This document shows positions 18,554 through 30,857 of a DNA stretch of 64,000 nucleotides, one piece after another; position 1 is the stretch's first letter, and every line of letters starts with the position of its first letter. The notes under the pieces were generated by a model, which did no database searches, had not been told where the DNA came from, and was given only the letters and a program-made list of their open reading frames with translations. The position numbers and the translations under genes were made by a program. The DNA is from Nectonema munidae (Eukaryota > Nematomorpha > Nectonematoida > Nectonematidae), in contig JAUIRK010000501.1 in assembly GCA_030549495.1 (NCBI GenBank), forward strand, positions 62,001-126,000, given 5' to 3'.

Positions 18554-18838
18554 AAAATTAGATCTTTGAAATGGTGCGGGAATGTCAAGATTCGCATCAT
18601 CGCAAAAGGAACGGCGAAGAAAAATGGAGTCACGGTGGATCGAGACTCTCTTATACTTGCGCTTAACACTTGTTGCAGCTGCAGCCACTTTACTTGCATC
18701 CCTTTTGCGAAGCTTTCCTTCAGTACATTCTCTAAGAAAGTAATGGAAGGTGTTGTTAATGCTTGTTGCATTTAACTTCTTGATTACGCGCTCCAATAAG
18801 CAGTTCAGAGAAGTACACGACTTGATGGCATACTTCAC
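18554..18838 (-). CDS. Unidentified reading frame, possible exon
   Basis: A minus-strand frame of about 95 codons runs from 18838 (KYAIKSCTSLNCLLERVIKK) through KLRKRDASKVAAAAT to a consensus GTAAGT donor at 18553-18548. The stretch is GC-richer than its surroundings. The other strand is also open over much of it (18566-18775). I recognise no family. It could be a host exon or a piece of an old element. Confidence 0.2.
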
Positions 18839-20312
18839 GTAATAACTTTAATTACCATTACATGTCTATATTGATCATTAAACTTCTCTCAGATAAGGAA
18901 TGGCAAACATTTTAAAATTATTCAACATTCAATAATCAATTTTTAAAACGCCTCAATTTTAATTATTTGAAGGATATTTAATTTGATTGGTTACTATAAC
19001 TAAATCCCTATCCTTAAGAAGTTAGCAAACTTTAAAAACTTTTTACTTACTAACTTTTTTGAGCTAAAATCATTGAAGGCATCTTATTAACTTAGTAAGA
19101 AACAAGAAGAGATTATTGAATAAGATCCAAAGCCAAGGACCAAAATTGATTGATCAACATGGAGGCATTATTAGTGTATGCAAACCTCAAATGTATTCTG
19201 CTGATTTTGGTAAAGAAATACTTTTATTTTTCAGAAATTTTAGCTGTTGAAGTTTTCATGAAAAACACCCATCTTGTTAAAATGCCAAATTTTAATAAAG
19301 CAGAAAGTTTAAAAAAAATTATACTTTCAAATGTTCGATTTTACAAGTGTTGTAAAATATCTCATAAAAGTCGACCCATTATAATTCTTCTCAGCATCAG
19401 CACTACTCACTCCCAAAATAGCAAAAGCAAAAGTCGCATCAAATACTGATTTTTAAAATCGACACCTACAAATACTCCTGTTTCCCAACTTTAAAGAGAA
19501 CGCATTTCGAAGTAAAGTATTTTGCATGCCTTCCTAAAAAGTTTAAAACGTTTGCTACAAACATGTGATAGAATAGCTAAGAAAAATAATGTATAGACCA
19601 ATATAACGTTTGTATTCCACGTTTAAATAATATATTGAAGATTAACATTGTAGATTATGCAGACAAGTGTGATTACTCTTGTTTTTTGCTTGATCTTCCT
19701 TTTCTCTGTACTTGCCTCACACTTTTGCCTAAGAAAGTAGAAGGATTCAGCTATCAAAATAAAGGTAAGTATTGAGAAATAGGAAAATATTGAATACTTT
19801 TTTTATTTGTAGGATTTCCTTTGAATTTCAACAACGACGTCTAAAGGAAAAAAAATAGCATTAAAATTCATCAGTATAATATGAAAAAGGCAGATATCAA
19901 ATTTACAGAAATCACGTTCAAAGTAAATCTACAAATATGCTTTTAATCGCACAATTCCAGACAGTAAATTGCCACATGAATCTCTTACTCTGCACAATAA
20001 CGAATAAATTGCTGCACTGCAAGTGTTCTTTCATTTCCTTAAATTAAATTGACGGTGCAAGCAGTCACACACTCTTTTTCTTTTTGATAGCTTTACATTT
20101 TTTAACAAAATAAAAGCTGTATTTTTTCCCTTTTTTTCAAGGTGATCAATGTCTGTGCAGAGCGGGAAGGGTGAATGTGCACTGTCATAATAAATGCCTT
20201 TAAATGGACACATCATATTCCGTAAATATAAGTACAAGAATTGATATCTTTAAATTATAAGTTCAACCTTTACATACGTCCATCATTTTATCAAAAGTCA
20301 AAACGAACACAC
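18839..20312. other. AT-rich spacer
   Basis: No gene or repeat recognised. Confidence 0.4.
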
Positions 20313-20535
20313 CAGTGGCGGATCTAGAAAATTTCTATGGGGGGTGGATAATTAAAATTATGCTTCAAATTTTTGGAGGTTCACACATTTACCATATTGT
20401 TTTGGTTCAAAAATTCATCCTAAATGAAGCCAAAGTTTTAACAACGCTCTCCATTTGAGGAACATGAGGCCAGGTGTAGACAACAATAGTTACCGATTAG
20501 ACGTAGGTATGGCTAACAATTCAATATTGATACAC

Positions 20536-22100
20536 AGGGCCGGAGATTGACTTTTCCATGATTACTGGGCGCGCAATATTTTTACTTTTACCGAGAATCT
20601 GAGAGCCGAATTTGAAGAATGATGACAAAAAAATAAAACTTAAAAAAAAATGCAATATTTTTAATGTGCAAATTGCAAAAGACAAACCAGCAAAGTACAA
20701 TTGTAGGCCTTAATACGTTATTTACGGTAAGGCTTGACATTGTTCGTCTGAACAAACGTGTACTGCAAATAGTAGGTTAGTTTAGGGTCAAAAAGTGTGG
20801 ATGCCTGGATACGGCGTGGGTATCTAGAGAGAAACTGTTTACATATCTCCTTGGTCTTAGGTTGTAAACCCATGCCATTCATGGCGATTACTGCAAAATC
20901 CGACATTCGTTCTGTATCCATAGTCGTTCTCAGCCACGTGTGTATCCTCTTAACACAGGAAAATGACCGTTCTGCTTCAGTGCTACCGATTGGAAGGACG
21001 GCTAGTATTTTTAGAAGTTCTCTCACATTTGGAAAGAACATTTCATCAGCATGGTTGGCCAAGAGAGATGTCACAGATATGTCGCCTATGGTGCCTTTGT
21101 TCATCCAGTAATTTAACCACCGGAACATCTCGCTATCAAGAGCAGCAGGTAATGGTAACACATGAAACCATTTGTCATGCAGATTTTCAGTCAACTTTGG
21201 TAATGTTTCTTTGGTCTTCTGGAGAATCACTTCTGGAACGAGACAGCATAGTTCATAATGGGCACGTTTGTCATCACTGAAACGACATCTCAGTTCACTG
21301 CAAGTAGTATCAAGGAATGGAATAAGCAAAGTTCTCTTCCAGTAGTCGAAAACTGTATCTGATGGATGGTTATCTCTCATCGTTTGTTTCTTACAGATCC
21401 TTGGTCTCTGTTCACGTGAGCCAACAAGACTTTCTAGCACTTTACGATATACACGATCAAACCAGACGTCTACTTCTAATCGTATGTCTTGATATGTTGA
21501 CATAACCTGTTCTATTTTCTGGAATCCTAGGTACACCTCCATATGGGAACCTTGTAATGCAGTCACGACTGGACGCAGTGGTTCCAACATCTCCTTGGCA
21601 ATGACAAAGCTTACGATGTGCCGAAACAAATAACATGATTTAAGGAATGGAGGCAAGCTTTAAAATTTCAACTTGAACGCCAACTCTCTCAGAACTCATC
21701 GAAGTGGTAGTGTCTATCCGATTTTTTAGGGATTCTTTGATAGCTAGAGCAATTTCCACACCGCTTGTCCTTTCAAGATCAACTAAATCTAACAACACTT
21801 CCCGCTTTCTTGGCTTTGAAGCATCATCAACAAAGTCAAGTATCCTGAGGCACACAGATAAAATTTCACGTCCATTCGAGGTAGTTTCATCGGCTATTAT
21901 AGAAAAGTGAGGACATTTTCTGATAGATTCTCTGAAGTTGTCTCGGATGATATCAGCCGCAACATGTATCACATCGTTCTGAATTGTCTTACTCGTGTAT
22001 CGAGAGTTGGCAGCACCGAATACCAGGTGGTCATTCAGTTCTGGGCACGTTTTTGCCATCAACCGTAGGAGTGCGACGAAATTTCCTACATTGCTAATAG
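20536..22100 (-). mobile_element. hAT transposon (P52rIPK/ZMYM-like transposase), internally deleted
   Basis: Two minus-strand frames belong to one hAT transposase. The upstream frame (22062-21640) has RYTSKTIQNDVI and FSIIADETTSNGREILSVC, the region of the first catalytic Asp. The downstream frame (21656-20718) holds the C-terminal dimerisation region, with LKILAVLPIGSTEAERSFS then CVKRIHTWLR. The central part with the DGASNMSG-like block is largely missing: SSERVGVQ runs into a later segment, with a frame change near 21660. The N-terminal zinc finger is also absent. CAGGGCCGGAGATTGAC at about 20536 looks like the 3' terminal repeat. The family is known as 52 kDa repressor-like proteins. The copy is not functional. 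Confidence 0.85.
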
Positions 22101-22228
22101 AGATTCACTAAATTCTACTCTGTGACCTCGCAGTGCTATCTGTTGCTTTGCACAGAACATTACAGCATCGCCAATATAAGTCAACCAACACTCAACATAA
22201 TATAATATAACGACAATATAAGGCGCAC

Positions 22229-23147
22229 AGGGTGCGACGCTTTACCTCAGGGGGTACGAAGTACTACATTTAGATATAAGAAGTGTCTAAACTTTAGTTT
22301 TTAAGCAAATATAAATATATTAGAATGTAGTGAAAAATTAAATGCTTTCAAAGAAAAGTTACATCTCTGTCGTCGACTAGTTGAAAAGGTAATCTTTTGA
22401 ATTTTCCATCACTCGAAGAAACGACCGATGAAGATGAGTCCCTAATTCCATGTGTTCGAGAAGAAATTAGTAACCATTTGGAAATATTATCCAAGTCATT
22501 TGGTGGATATTTTGAAGGGGGAAATCTAGAAGCCTCTGAAAAATGGATAATAAATCCATATTCTTTTAATTTGGATTATATGCCGAATGATGAAACGTTG
22601 AAAGATGGATGATCTTGTTGAATTGCGCACAAACTAAGTTTTTGAAATGCAGTTTGAAAGCAAAACTTTGGAACAATATTGGTGCTCGGCAATGGAGATG
22701 TTTCCAAGACTTTGTAAAAAAGCACAAAGTATGCTTATTCCATTTGTGACAACTTACTTGTGCGAGTACGGATTTAGTACCCTTTTGTCAATAAAGACTA
22801 AATCTAGAAATCGCTTGAGTGCACAAGCAGAAATGCGAATTGCTATCAGTAGCAAAGTACCACGTTTTGAAAAACTCATATGCAAAAAACAGGAGCAAAA
22901 TAGTCATTAAATTTGAGGTGGACTTTATAAAATTATTAGCTTTTTAAAAGAGAATAAAAAAATTTTATTTCCATATATTTCATTTTTGTTAATATAGTAC
23001 CTCATAAAAAATGATTATGCAAATTTTTGTCGTTTTTTTATTTCAACTTTTCTTTTAAATAAACTTGTAAATTTTCATTTGTAAGGGGTGCAAAAAAATT
23101 AAAATTTTTTAGGGGTACGGAGCGTCAAAAAGGTTGGGAACCACTGG
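22229..23147 (+). mobile_element. hAT transposon relic, ZBED5/FAM200-like tail
   Basis: Two short frames (22397-22612 and 22647-22910) give the C-terminal part of a hAT transposase. One has FGGYFEGGN and IINPYSFN. The other has LIPFVTTYLCEYGFSTLLSI then KTKSRNRL, the hallmark of ZBED5/FAM200-type hATs. A frame break lies between them. The right end, read inverted from 23147, is CAGTGGTTCCCAACC, a common hAT terminal repeat. The left end is degraded near 22229. It is nested in the 20313-23254 element. Confidence 0.8.
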
Positions 23148-23595
23148 TTTAGATAGATATCTTTTCAAGTATTTGACTATATGATATAGAACTTCAGCAC
23201 AGGTAAAGGGGGTGGGTGGCTAGCCACCCAATCCACCCCCTGTATCCGCCCTTGCACACGTAAGCAAGAATAAATAATTTTTTTTGCTAGATTCCCTTTG
23301 AGGAAGAGAATTTTTAAGACTAATCGTTTGATTTTTAAAAATAAACCAGAATAATTGTCCTTATAGATAATGGCGTACAAATTTGTAAAGATTTAGGTGA
23401 TATCTTGAAAGGGAACAGCGTTATGTTATGACTCAACTCTAAATTTAGAATGTTCACGATAATGAACATAGAGCAGAAACTACAGATTTAAGATTTCATA
23501 ATTTTTAAACAGCAATTAAAATGATCATGCAGAAACAGTATGAAAATAGTATTTTATAATTTTCTTATAACCACATATTTTTTATCATTATCAAT

Positions 23596-23667
23596 GGCTC
23601 GTTGGTCTAGGGGTATGATTCTCGCTTTGGGTGCGAGAGGTCCCGGGTTCAAATCCCGGACGAGCCC
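23596..23667 (+). tRNA. tRNA-Pro (UGG)
   Basis: A 72-nt cloverleaf: acceptor GGCTCGT pairs with ACGAGCC (23660-23666) and C is the discriminator. The anticodon stem CTCGC/GCGAG encloses TTTGGGT, giving anticodon TGG at 23628-23630. The T arm CCGGG/CCCGG encloses TTCAAAT. Internal box A and box B are intact, there is no intron, and a Pol III T-run follows at 23671-23676. It reads proline codons CCA (and by wobble others). Confidence 0.97.
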
Positions 23668-23670
23668 TAA

Positions 23671-23676
23671 TTTTTT
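23671..23676 (+). terminator. Pol III terminator of tRNA-Pro
   Basis: Six T residues begin four bases after the mature 3' end, the standard RNA polymerase III stop. Confidence 0.85.
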
Positions 23677-24256
23677 GATTAATCGAATTTCATTTTTAAT
23701 ATATTCGAAAATCATCAAGGATGATTCAATCTTAATAGTACGCTGGTGAAAAAGAGAAAAGAAAAAAGAATTAAGAGGAAAAACAAGTTGAAGTATTTGA
23801 TTCCTCAGAAGTCGCCATTTGAAAAAGTAGTTTTGAAAGAATTCTGATGCCAAAAATATACCTTCTGCAGAAAGCGATATCCAGATATTGCCACACATTA
23901 TAGTTTTCTTCTCTTTGTAAGTTATGTATATACGCATACTGTGTTCATTTTTTGTTCTTAATCAAATGAATTCGTGCAATCAATGCTGTCTCAAGAGGCA
24001 TATCCGAAATTATAAAATAGAGGCTGCATAATTAATAGATAAAAAAATTTTTTTTAAAAATTTAAATTATGTGCCTTTATTTTAATTAAGGCACATGTTA
24101 AATCGATTTTCTGATCAATAATTAGAAAGTATGCTTAATATTGTTAGTTTTAATAGCTGTTTTCCAACCCCTCAAGAACGTGAAAATGAAAAAATTTTAA
24201 TCAAAAAATTAATTTTTTTATTAAAATATATAAAAGTTAAAAAAAATAAAAAAAAT

Positions 24257-24765
24257 TCAAATCGAAAATGCGAACATAAAAATTACAAAAAATTGTTTTT
24301 TTGGAGAAGTAATTGCTTTTCTATTATACTCTATCGTTTGAAAAAGAGCTTGTTTATCTTCTTCTTTTTTAGTGATAGAAAAATTGAAAGTTGTAACTAA
24401 AGAAATTACTCGTTCACACAAGTCATTTACAACCTTGATATGGGGTATAACTTGATTAACGTCAATAAGATCTTGTACCGATAAAAATGTTGAAGAAATA
24501 TTAAATGAAAGAAAAAAGGATATGGATTGCTTGCTTATAAGATCTTCAATTTGAACATTTCTGAACAAAGTTTTATTTGCTTCAAATCGTCTCAGATTTA
24601 CCTCTAAAGGTATCTTGTTTAAAAGATTCCTTAACATCAAATTTTTTCGTTCAAAGTCAATAAGTGAAGAAAAAAAAGCTAAAGGTGAAAGATTTTCGCT
24701 AAGATACCATAAATGTCTTTTGAAATTTTCTAAGGCTTTTGTAGCTACTTTATAATCAAAAATTA
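24257..24765 (-). mobile_element. C-terminal fragment of a hAT-like transposase
   Basis: Read from 24765 downwards: LWYLSENLSPLAFFSSLIDF, then IKVVNDLCERVISLVTTFNF and SITKKEEDKQALFQTI. These motifs match the C-terminal part of the transposase family represented at 1361-2640 and 26666-29024, from memory of family members in cnidarians and arthropods. Nothing upstream of the fragment is readable as transposase. Confidence 0.55.
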
Positions 24766-26665
24766 TTTTTATTATGTGTTATTATTAGTATGACACATAT
24801 AATCAAAATAATCAATTTGTTCTTAAAAAAATTAAGTTTAAATCTAAAAAAAATACATTTTGAAATTTAAAACACAAGATTAGAAAAAAAAGTTATGTTT
24901 ATAAAAAATTTTGAAAAACCGTAAAATGTTTGTTCTTTTGAGGGGCGGCTTAAAAATAATATTTTTCTTTCAAATTTTGTCTGTGATTATATTTCGTCAT
25001 AGAGAACCTAAAAAAATGTGCTAGGAAAAAAATCATTAAATTTATTTTTTTCCATTATAACTTGGAACGTTCTTATATAAAAATGAATAAGTTGATAGAA
25101 ATTCATTTGTCGCATGTTATACACGTGTTATATTTAAATTTAATTTTACTGACCTATGACGATGACTCTGAGATACGCGTGATCAGGATTATTTTTGACA
25201 TGAAATTTTTTGGTTTTTGGGTCAAGGAAAAAGGGTAATTGAGTTTATTTACATACAATTTCTTAGTTCTCATGAGGGATTTTCACACTTTTTAAATGGA
25301 AAATCGGGATTTCTAACTTGCTATTTAGTATTTCTAAATATATTGTTTAATGCTATGTACATGATAAAAATCAGGATTTTGACTAAAATGGTTATCCTGA
25401 AATCGAGTCAACGTTTCCAAATCGGTATAATCCCGCCAAAATGGGGATAGTTGGCATGTATGCAGAAAATATTGTAATACGTGGGTTAACAAGTGTCAAA
25501 GAAATTTATTAGGATGGTAAATTAACACTTTTGACTTTTGAAAAATCTTTTAATTTTGCGCGAGACAGTTTATCCAAATATTTTCCAACGGAAATAGAAA
25601 TTACAGAAAACATAGCATGTTATTTAAGAACTTTTATTAATATACTAATTGTGCACTGTTTTTATGTTTTATAAAAATGAAAAGTTATCACCCCATCTTC
25701 ATTTCCACATGATTGGTAGTTTCATTATTGCATTATTCAAATTAAATACTATATAACTGATTCGTAAGAATGTTGAACAACTCAAATGGCATAAACAAGT
25801 CCTTTGACTTATTTGAAAGAATAATCTATTTTTGAGCTAACTCCCAGCATTTTTTCAGGAAGACAGGTCGTTAGATTTACATAGGTGGGACGCTCTGTTA
25901 GTATTATATATGGAAAGGAAAGTGTAAATAAGTAAACATACATCACCTGCAGCAGTATCTTTGATCAATTTAGCATTTTCAAGACGGATTCCTAAAACAA
26001 ACAGAAATAAATTATACTTTCCAGTCATGGAAGAAATAGGGGGAAGAAAGCTTATGCACCCATGTTGGGTTGCACTCAGTGATTTGAAAATAGCATCCGG
26101 TTCAATCAGAAGACCGTTCAGAAAATTTTAATGTTATCATTTAACAGATGTGTACATTTTTATAATAATCATTGTTAAAAATTATATAAAATTTCTAACG
26201 CTTGATCAATTTCATTCACAATAAACAATTTAATGTTCCCCCTTTATACCATCCATATTTAAGGAAACATTAGAAAATATTGACCTCTTATAAATTTTAG
26301 TGACCAAAATTTCACTCTCGTATACTTACATATATCTCTGTATGTTATTTGATATTTAACACAAAAAAAGTCTTAGAATATATATTAATTATAAATCGAA
26401 TAAAATTTTGAACTTAAAATTATTTTCAAATACTTATGAGTGATGATGCATTATTACGAATACAAAATATCATGAGAAATTATTAAAAGACTTTTAGATA
26501 TTTTATTTTGAAAGACAATAAACTGACAATTATAAATAAAAAATTGCGTTTCGTTACTTCTTCCAATTTACTTTTAAGATCAATAAGAAAAAAACTTCAT
26601 TCTAATTTACTTGTGTTTAAAATTATTTCAACTAACTTCACATTTTTCAGTTTATGGAGGCTACA
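24766..26665. other. AT-rich spacer
   Basis: No gene or element recognised between the two hAT-like pieces. Confidence 0.4.
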
Positions 26666-29024
26666 AGGGTTATGACTTTTTAATTTTTTTTAATTTTTTT
26701 AAAACCCCATATAAATTTCATATGAGTTTTTGATCATAAATTATAAAAATAACCAAAATTTTATTTTTTAAGTTAAAAATGTCATGCCCTCACAAGAAAA
26801 ATTTTTTTTGCAGTTTTTAAATTTAAAAAAACTATAAAAAAAAATTTAAAAATTTAATTAATTATTTTTTTTTAATTTTAATTATTTTAATATAATTAAA
26901 AATTTTTGATTATTAGTTTAGTTATAAAATTTTTTATAAATAATTTTACACAATTTTTTTAGATTAAAACCAACTTATTTTCTTTAAATTTATAAAATGT
27001 CTTCCAACAAGTTCAGTCAAAACACTATTAATAAAAACAAAGAAGTATGGAAAAAAAATCTTGTTCAATTTCAAAACTCTCGTAAAAATAGAGATTTTCC
27101 TCTAGTAAACAAAAGTTTTGTAGAATTTGTCAAAATGCCACTAGAAACACATATCATAGGACGTTTTAAACACCTTTCTGATTTGTTTAAAAGCAAAAAT
27201 AATCGCATTTCAATTATTTCTGAAGAAATTATTAAGCTATGGGAAATAAATTTAAATTTTCCTTGTATTAAAATTCAATCAGTAAAACGCAAAGTTGAAC
27301 AAGTAATTAAAAAATATGAATCACTTAGAAAAAAAGGAAAAGCTAACAATTTAAAAGAAAATTTATTTGATATCACAAATAAGCAAGGTGTTTGGCTTTC
27401 ATCTGAAGATAAAAGATTATAAGAAATTCAAATTCAATCTAAAGGCAAAATTGGATACAGTACGATGCAGCTAGCAAAAAAATCATCTATGCATCCATCG
27501 ATTATAGCAAAATTCAAACCACATCCCTTAACAACAAAAGCTTCTTGTTCATATATAACTCAAGTTGATGAAAAAAACCTTTCAAGCTCAAATATCATCG
27601 ATAATGTTGCAAATGAAAAACACAAACAAAATTTTGATGATAGCCTCTCAAAATTGTCAAAAAAATATAGTAGTTGTAAACTTGCAACAGATTTAGTAAT
27701 CAAATCCAATATTTCAACCCGAAAAGCCGCCAAAATTTGTAATCAATTATCTAATGATGGAATAGAGATTCCTACTCCTTCTCAGTCGGGAATTGATAAA
27801 GCCTTGATAAAAAAAGCAAAAAAGCTTCAAGAAGATTATGTTTTTGATTTAAATAAAGAAAACTGGAGTCTTCATTTTGATGGAAAGAGAATAAATGAAA
27901 AAGAATATCAAATTGTAGTTATTAAAAACAACTGTAAAGAAATAAAACTGAGCGTTTTGGAATTGATTGATGGAAAAGCTCAAACTATTTTTGAAGGATT
28001 GAAAACTCTTTTAGAAAGATTTAATTTATGGAAATCGATAAAAATGATTATAGCTGACACAACCAACGTAAATACTGGTAAAAATAATGGAGTATAGTTA
28101 AGATACAACGAATGATGCAAAGTAAAGGACTTCAAACACCTCAATTCATAGGATGCCAGCATCATATTTTAGACCGAATACTTAGACTTGTTATGGACGA
28201 AGAATTAAAGGAAAACTCAGTGTCACCAGACATAAATTTTTTTTAAGCAAGGAACTTATAGAGCAATATGATGTTTTAATAAGTAAATTTCAAAACGGTG
28301 TTGACGAAATACTTGATGTAGGTGGCTGGCGAGATGATATGAAATATTTATTTCATCTAACAAGATCTTATCGATTTTTTACAGAAAAAAAGTATTATCC
28401 TAGAATAAAGTTTCACAAAATTCCCAAAATGAGTAATGCCAGATGGAATTCAAGAGCTTTACTCGCTTTACTCTCTTATTTCTTTCTTACTGCCTAAAAC
28501 TAGAATTAATTTGAAGTCAACTTGTGATTTTATTGCTTATGACTGGGCAGACCTTTGGTTTGACAATCAATATTATAATAAAAAGGCATATCAAAAATTA
28601 TCAGATGCTTTGAAAAACTACAAGAAAGCTTTGAACTTATTGCAAAGACACTGGAGCGTTGAACCATCGGCTATTCATATTCCAAGAAGCAATCAATGCG
28701 CTGAGAGAGCCATAAAAGTGATGGAAGAGCTTCCCAAGACATGCAAGAAACATGAAAATTTGCATCTTAAATTTATATTATCTAATGTTTAATTTAGTTT
28801 AATAAATAATGTTTATAAGTTTTTGCTCTCGTTACTGTATTTATTTTTTGAATTAAAAAAACTTTATAAATTTTTATAATTAGTGAAGTTTTCTGACAAT
28901 TTTTGTTATAGGGGCGTGAAGTTTTTTTCAAATATTGAGATAAAACCTATATTTTCTACCTTTTTATGGAGAAACTGATCGATACATGATGTGGGAAAAG
29001 TAAGTTTAAAAAAGTCATAACCCT
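26666..29024 (+). mobile_element. hAT-like DNA transposon with both ends
   Basis: Perfect 16-bp terminal inverted repeats (AGGGTTATGACTTTTT) lie at 26666-26681 and 29009-29024. Flanking octamers AGGCTACA (26658-26665) and CGGCTACA (29025-29032) differ at one base and read as an 8-bp target duplication, the size used by hAT and P elements. Coding runs on the + strand from 26997. LFDITNKQGVWLSSEDKRL ends at an in-frame TAA (27420) and resumes in the same frame at 27465. The core has LHFDGKRINEKEYQIVV, IADTTNVNTGKN, then after a frame change near 28090 GLQTPQFIGCQHHILDRIL, and after another near 28245 WRDDMKYLF and MSNARWNSRALLALLSYFF. The tail frame (28436-28792) ends with HIPRSNQCAERAIKVMEEL. 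A single damaged gene, so non-autonomous, but the clean ends suggest fairly recent insertion. Confidence 0.85.
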
Positions 29025-30500
29025 CGGCTACACATATGGGCGCGATGTGGTAGAAATAGCGCTTCGAAAATTAAATTCCATAACTTAAATCCAATTTTGA
29101 ATAGAAGTTTCCAGTCCAAAACATTTGTGGTTGCTTTCCAGTCCAATTAAACATCCATTATCATTAATACCAAAAAGTTAATTTTTTTTTTTAAAATTTG
29201 ATTTATAGTTATCATCCATCTACCTCGAAACACTATAATAGAAATATCAATATAACTATGAAAGGCATTGTATGGATGAGGCATGCGAGTATTTTTTGGT
29301 TTTATAAAAAAAATTAGGTTACATGAAGAACTCGTTTAATTTTTTCTGTTGGTTTATGATCTATTGAAACATTAACCTCTCCTCTTCCATAAATAAGCAA
29401 AATTATATAAAAGAAAAAGTGCAAATTAAGTTTGGATGACTTGATTAAGGTAAAATGTACGAAAATTTTAACATATGTGGCATTCTTAAATAACATTAAA
29501 ATTACACTATCATTTGAATATAGATAATATTTTTAACGTTATAATAATAAAATGATCTAAAAATTATACCCTTTTTTGGCACTGTTCGAAGATCCGACGA
29601 TGTTTGGCAATTATCTGATTTTTTGGATAAGTATGAAATCAAAAGTTCTGTTTGACTGAGATCAATAGCGGAAAAATTTATCGTTTGATGCTTTTAAAAA
29701 ATGTTAACAATAAAATTATAATAAAAAAAATCACTTTCAAAAAAACACTTTGTAAAAGTAAGACCATTTTCCCTAGTTAGGGTTAAAAAGTGGTAGGTGA
29801 TGTAGGGAGAAAGCGCCTTCCCTCTGATGGTTCTGCACATATGTTCTTTATTTATACACGTATAATAATTTTAGTTAGCTGCTTAGTTATGTAGTTACAT
29901 GGGCACTGCGATTAATTGGCATGCTGCATATTTAACTGGTAATAATCATAGTGCTAAATATAAACTAGTTGGGCATATTCAAAAAATCATAAACTAATTG
30001 CACGATCCTAAAAGTTCAAAAAGTGTGTGTTCAAATGAAAATATATTAAAAATGCCTATTCACGTTTATTTCATTTTCTCCTTCACAATGGTAGCACAAC
30101 GCCTCAATAATCTCATCCTTGAAGACATTCTAGAAATATTGTGCTATTAATTTTAATCTTTAAGAATACATATTTTGAACATTTTCGACAGTTAAATATT
30201 ATGAGTAACGATATATATTTGGAGATAGATTTTTCAAATCTCCTTTTAAAAATTATTATACAGATGAATAAAAAGTCGGAATCCCCCGTGATCGCGTTAT
30301 CAACCCTAGAAAACTCATCAGGGTCAATTGAACCTAATTGTTAAAAAATATCAAATAAAAGTGTAATCTATAGTTATTTTAATTCCAAATTTCTGGAATG
30401 TGATAGAATATTGAGTTATTCAATCATAATTTTAAAATAAAAAAATATTTCTTTGAATTTTTTGCAACAAAAACTTCAATAATGACCGTTGAGATCGATT
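29025..30500. other. AT-rich spacer
   Basis: No recognisable gene or element. Confidence 0.4.
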
Positions 30501-30634
30501 GATCAAAGGTTTGATTAATTGGAAGAAAAATTTACAAAAGCCAAATATCTTGGAAAATAAAATACTTATAAATATATATTTTTCAAATAAGCATAGCTAC
30601 TTTGTAGCAAATGTATTGATGATAAAATTGCTTA

Positions 30635-30710
30635 CAAAAATATTCATTCAAATTTTAAATAAAATTTATTTTTTGTATCAAATCGATCATTTTAGTTTGA
30701 TTTTAAGTAT
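30635..30710 (+). repeat. Copy of the ~145-bp dispersed repeat
   Basis: ATTCATTCAAATTTTAAATA followed by a TCAAATCGATCAT word matches the unit arrayed at 48015-49000. Confidence 0.5.
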
Positions 30711-30716
30711 TTATGA

Positions 30717-30857
30717 GGTCGTGAGTAAGGTTGTTTTGAGACTTGGCTTCGATAACACAAGGTCTTGAGTTGGATTTAGGATCAAGTCTTCTTTGCTCAT
30801 AGTTCGACACAAACTATGCAATTGTGCCTTGTGATGAAACACTCAGCTGGGGATATT
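30717..30857 (+). mobile_element. tRNA-derived SINE, family A
   Basis: Head CGTGAGTAAGGTTG, CTTCGATAACACAAGGTCTT and the middle part TTGCTCATAGTTCGACACAA and CAATTGTGCCTTG match the other family A copies. It lacks a clear GGTACCTTTACC tail. Confidence 0.7.

Larger units (their letters stand above)
20313..23254. mobile_element. Outer hAT-type element containing a nest of other hATs
   Basis: The left end CAGTGGCGGATCTAG with a following GGGGGGTGGAT is matched by an inverted right end at 23254 (reverse complement CAAGGGCGGATACAG with GGGGGTGGAT). Between them lie two unrelated hAT transposase relics on opposite strands. Flanks share only CACAC, so the 8-bp target duplication is not proven. Confidence 0.55.

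Noticed and set aside
20797-21280. Plus-strand open frames
   Set aside because: Antisense shadows of the minus-strand hAT transposase.
20305-23262. 8-bp target duplication of the outer hAT
   Set aside because: GAACACAC and CACACGTA share only CACAC in different register, which is not enough.
23554-23937. Minus-strand 127-codon frame
   Set aside because: It runs through the tRNA-Pro gene and is otherwise low-complexity AT-rich DNA.
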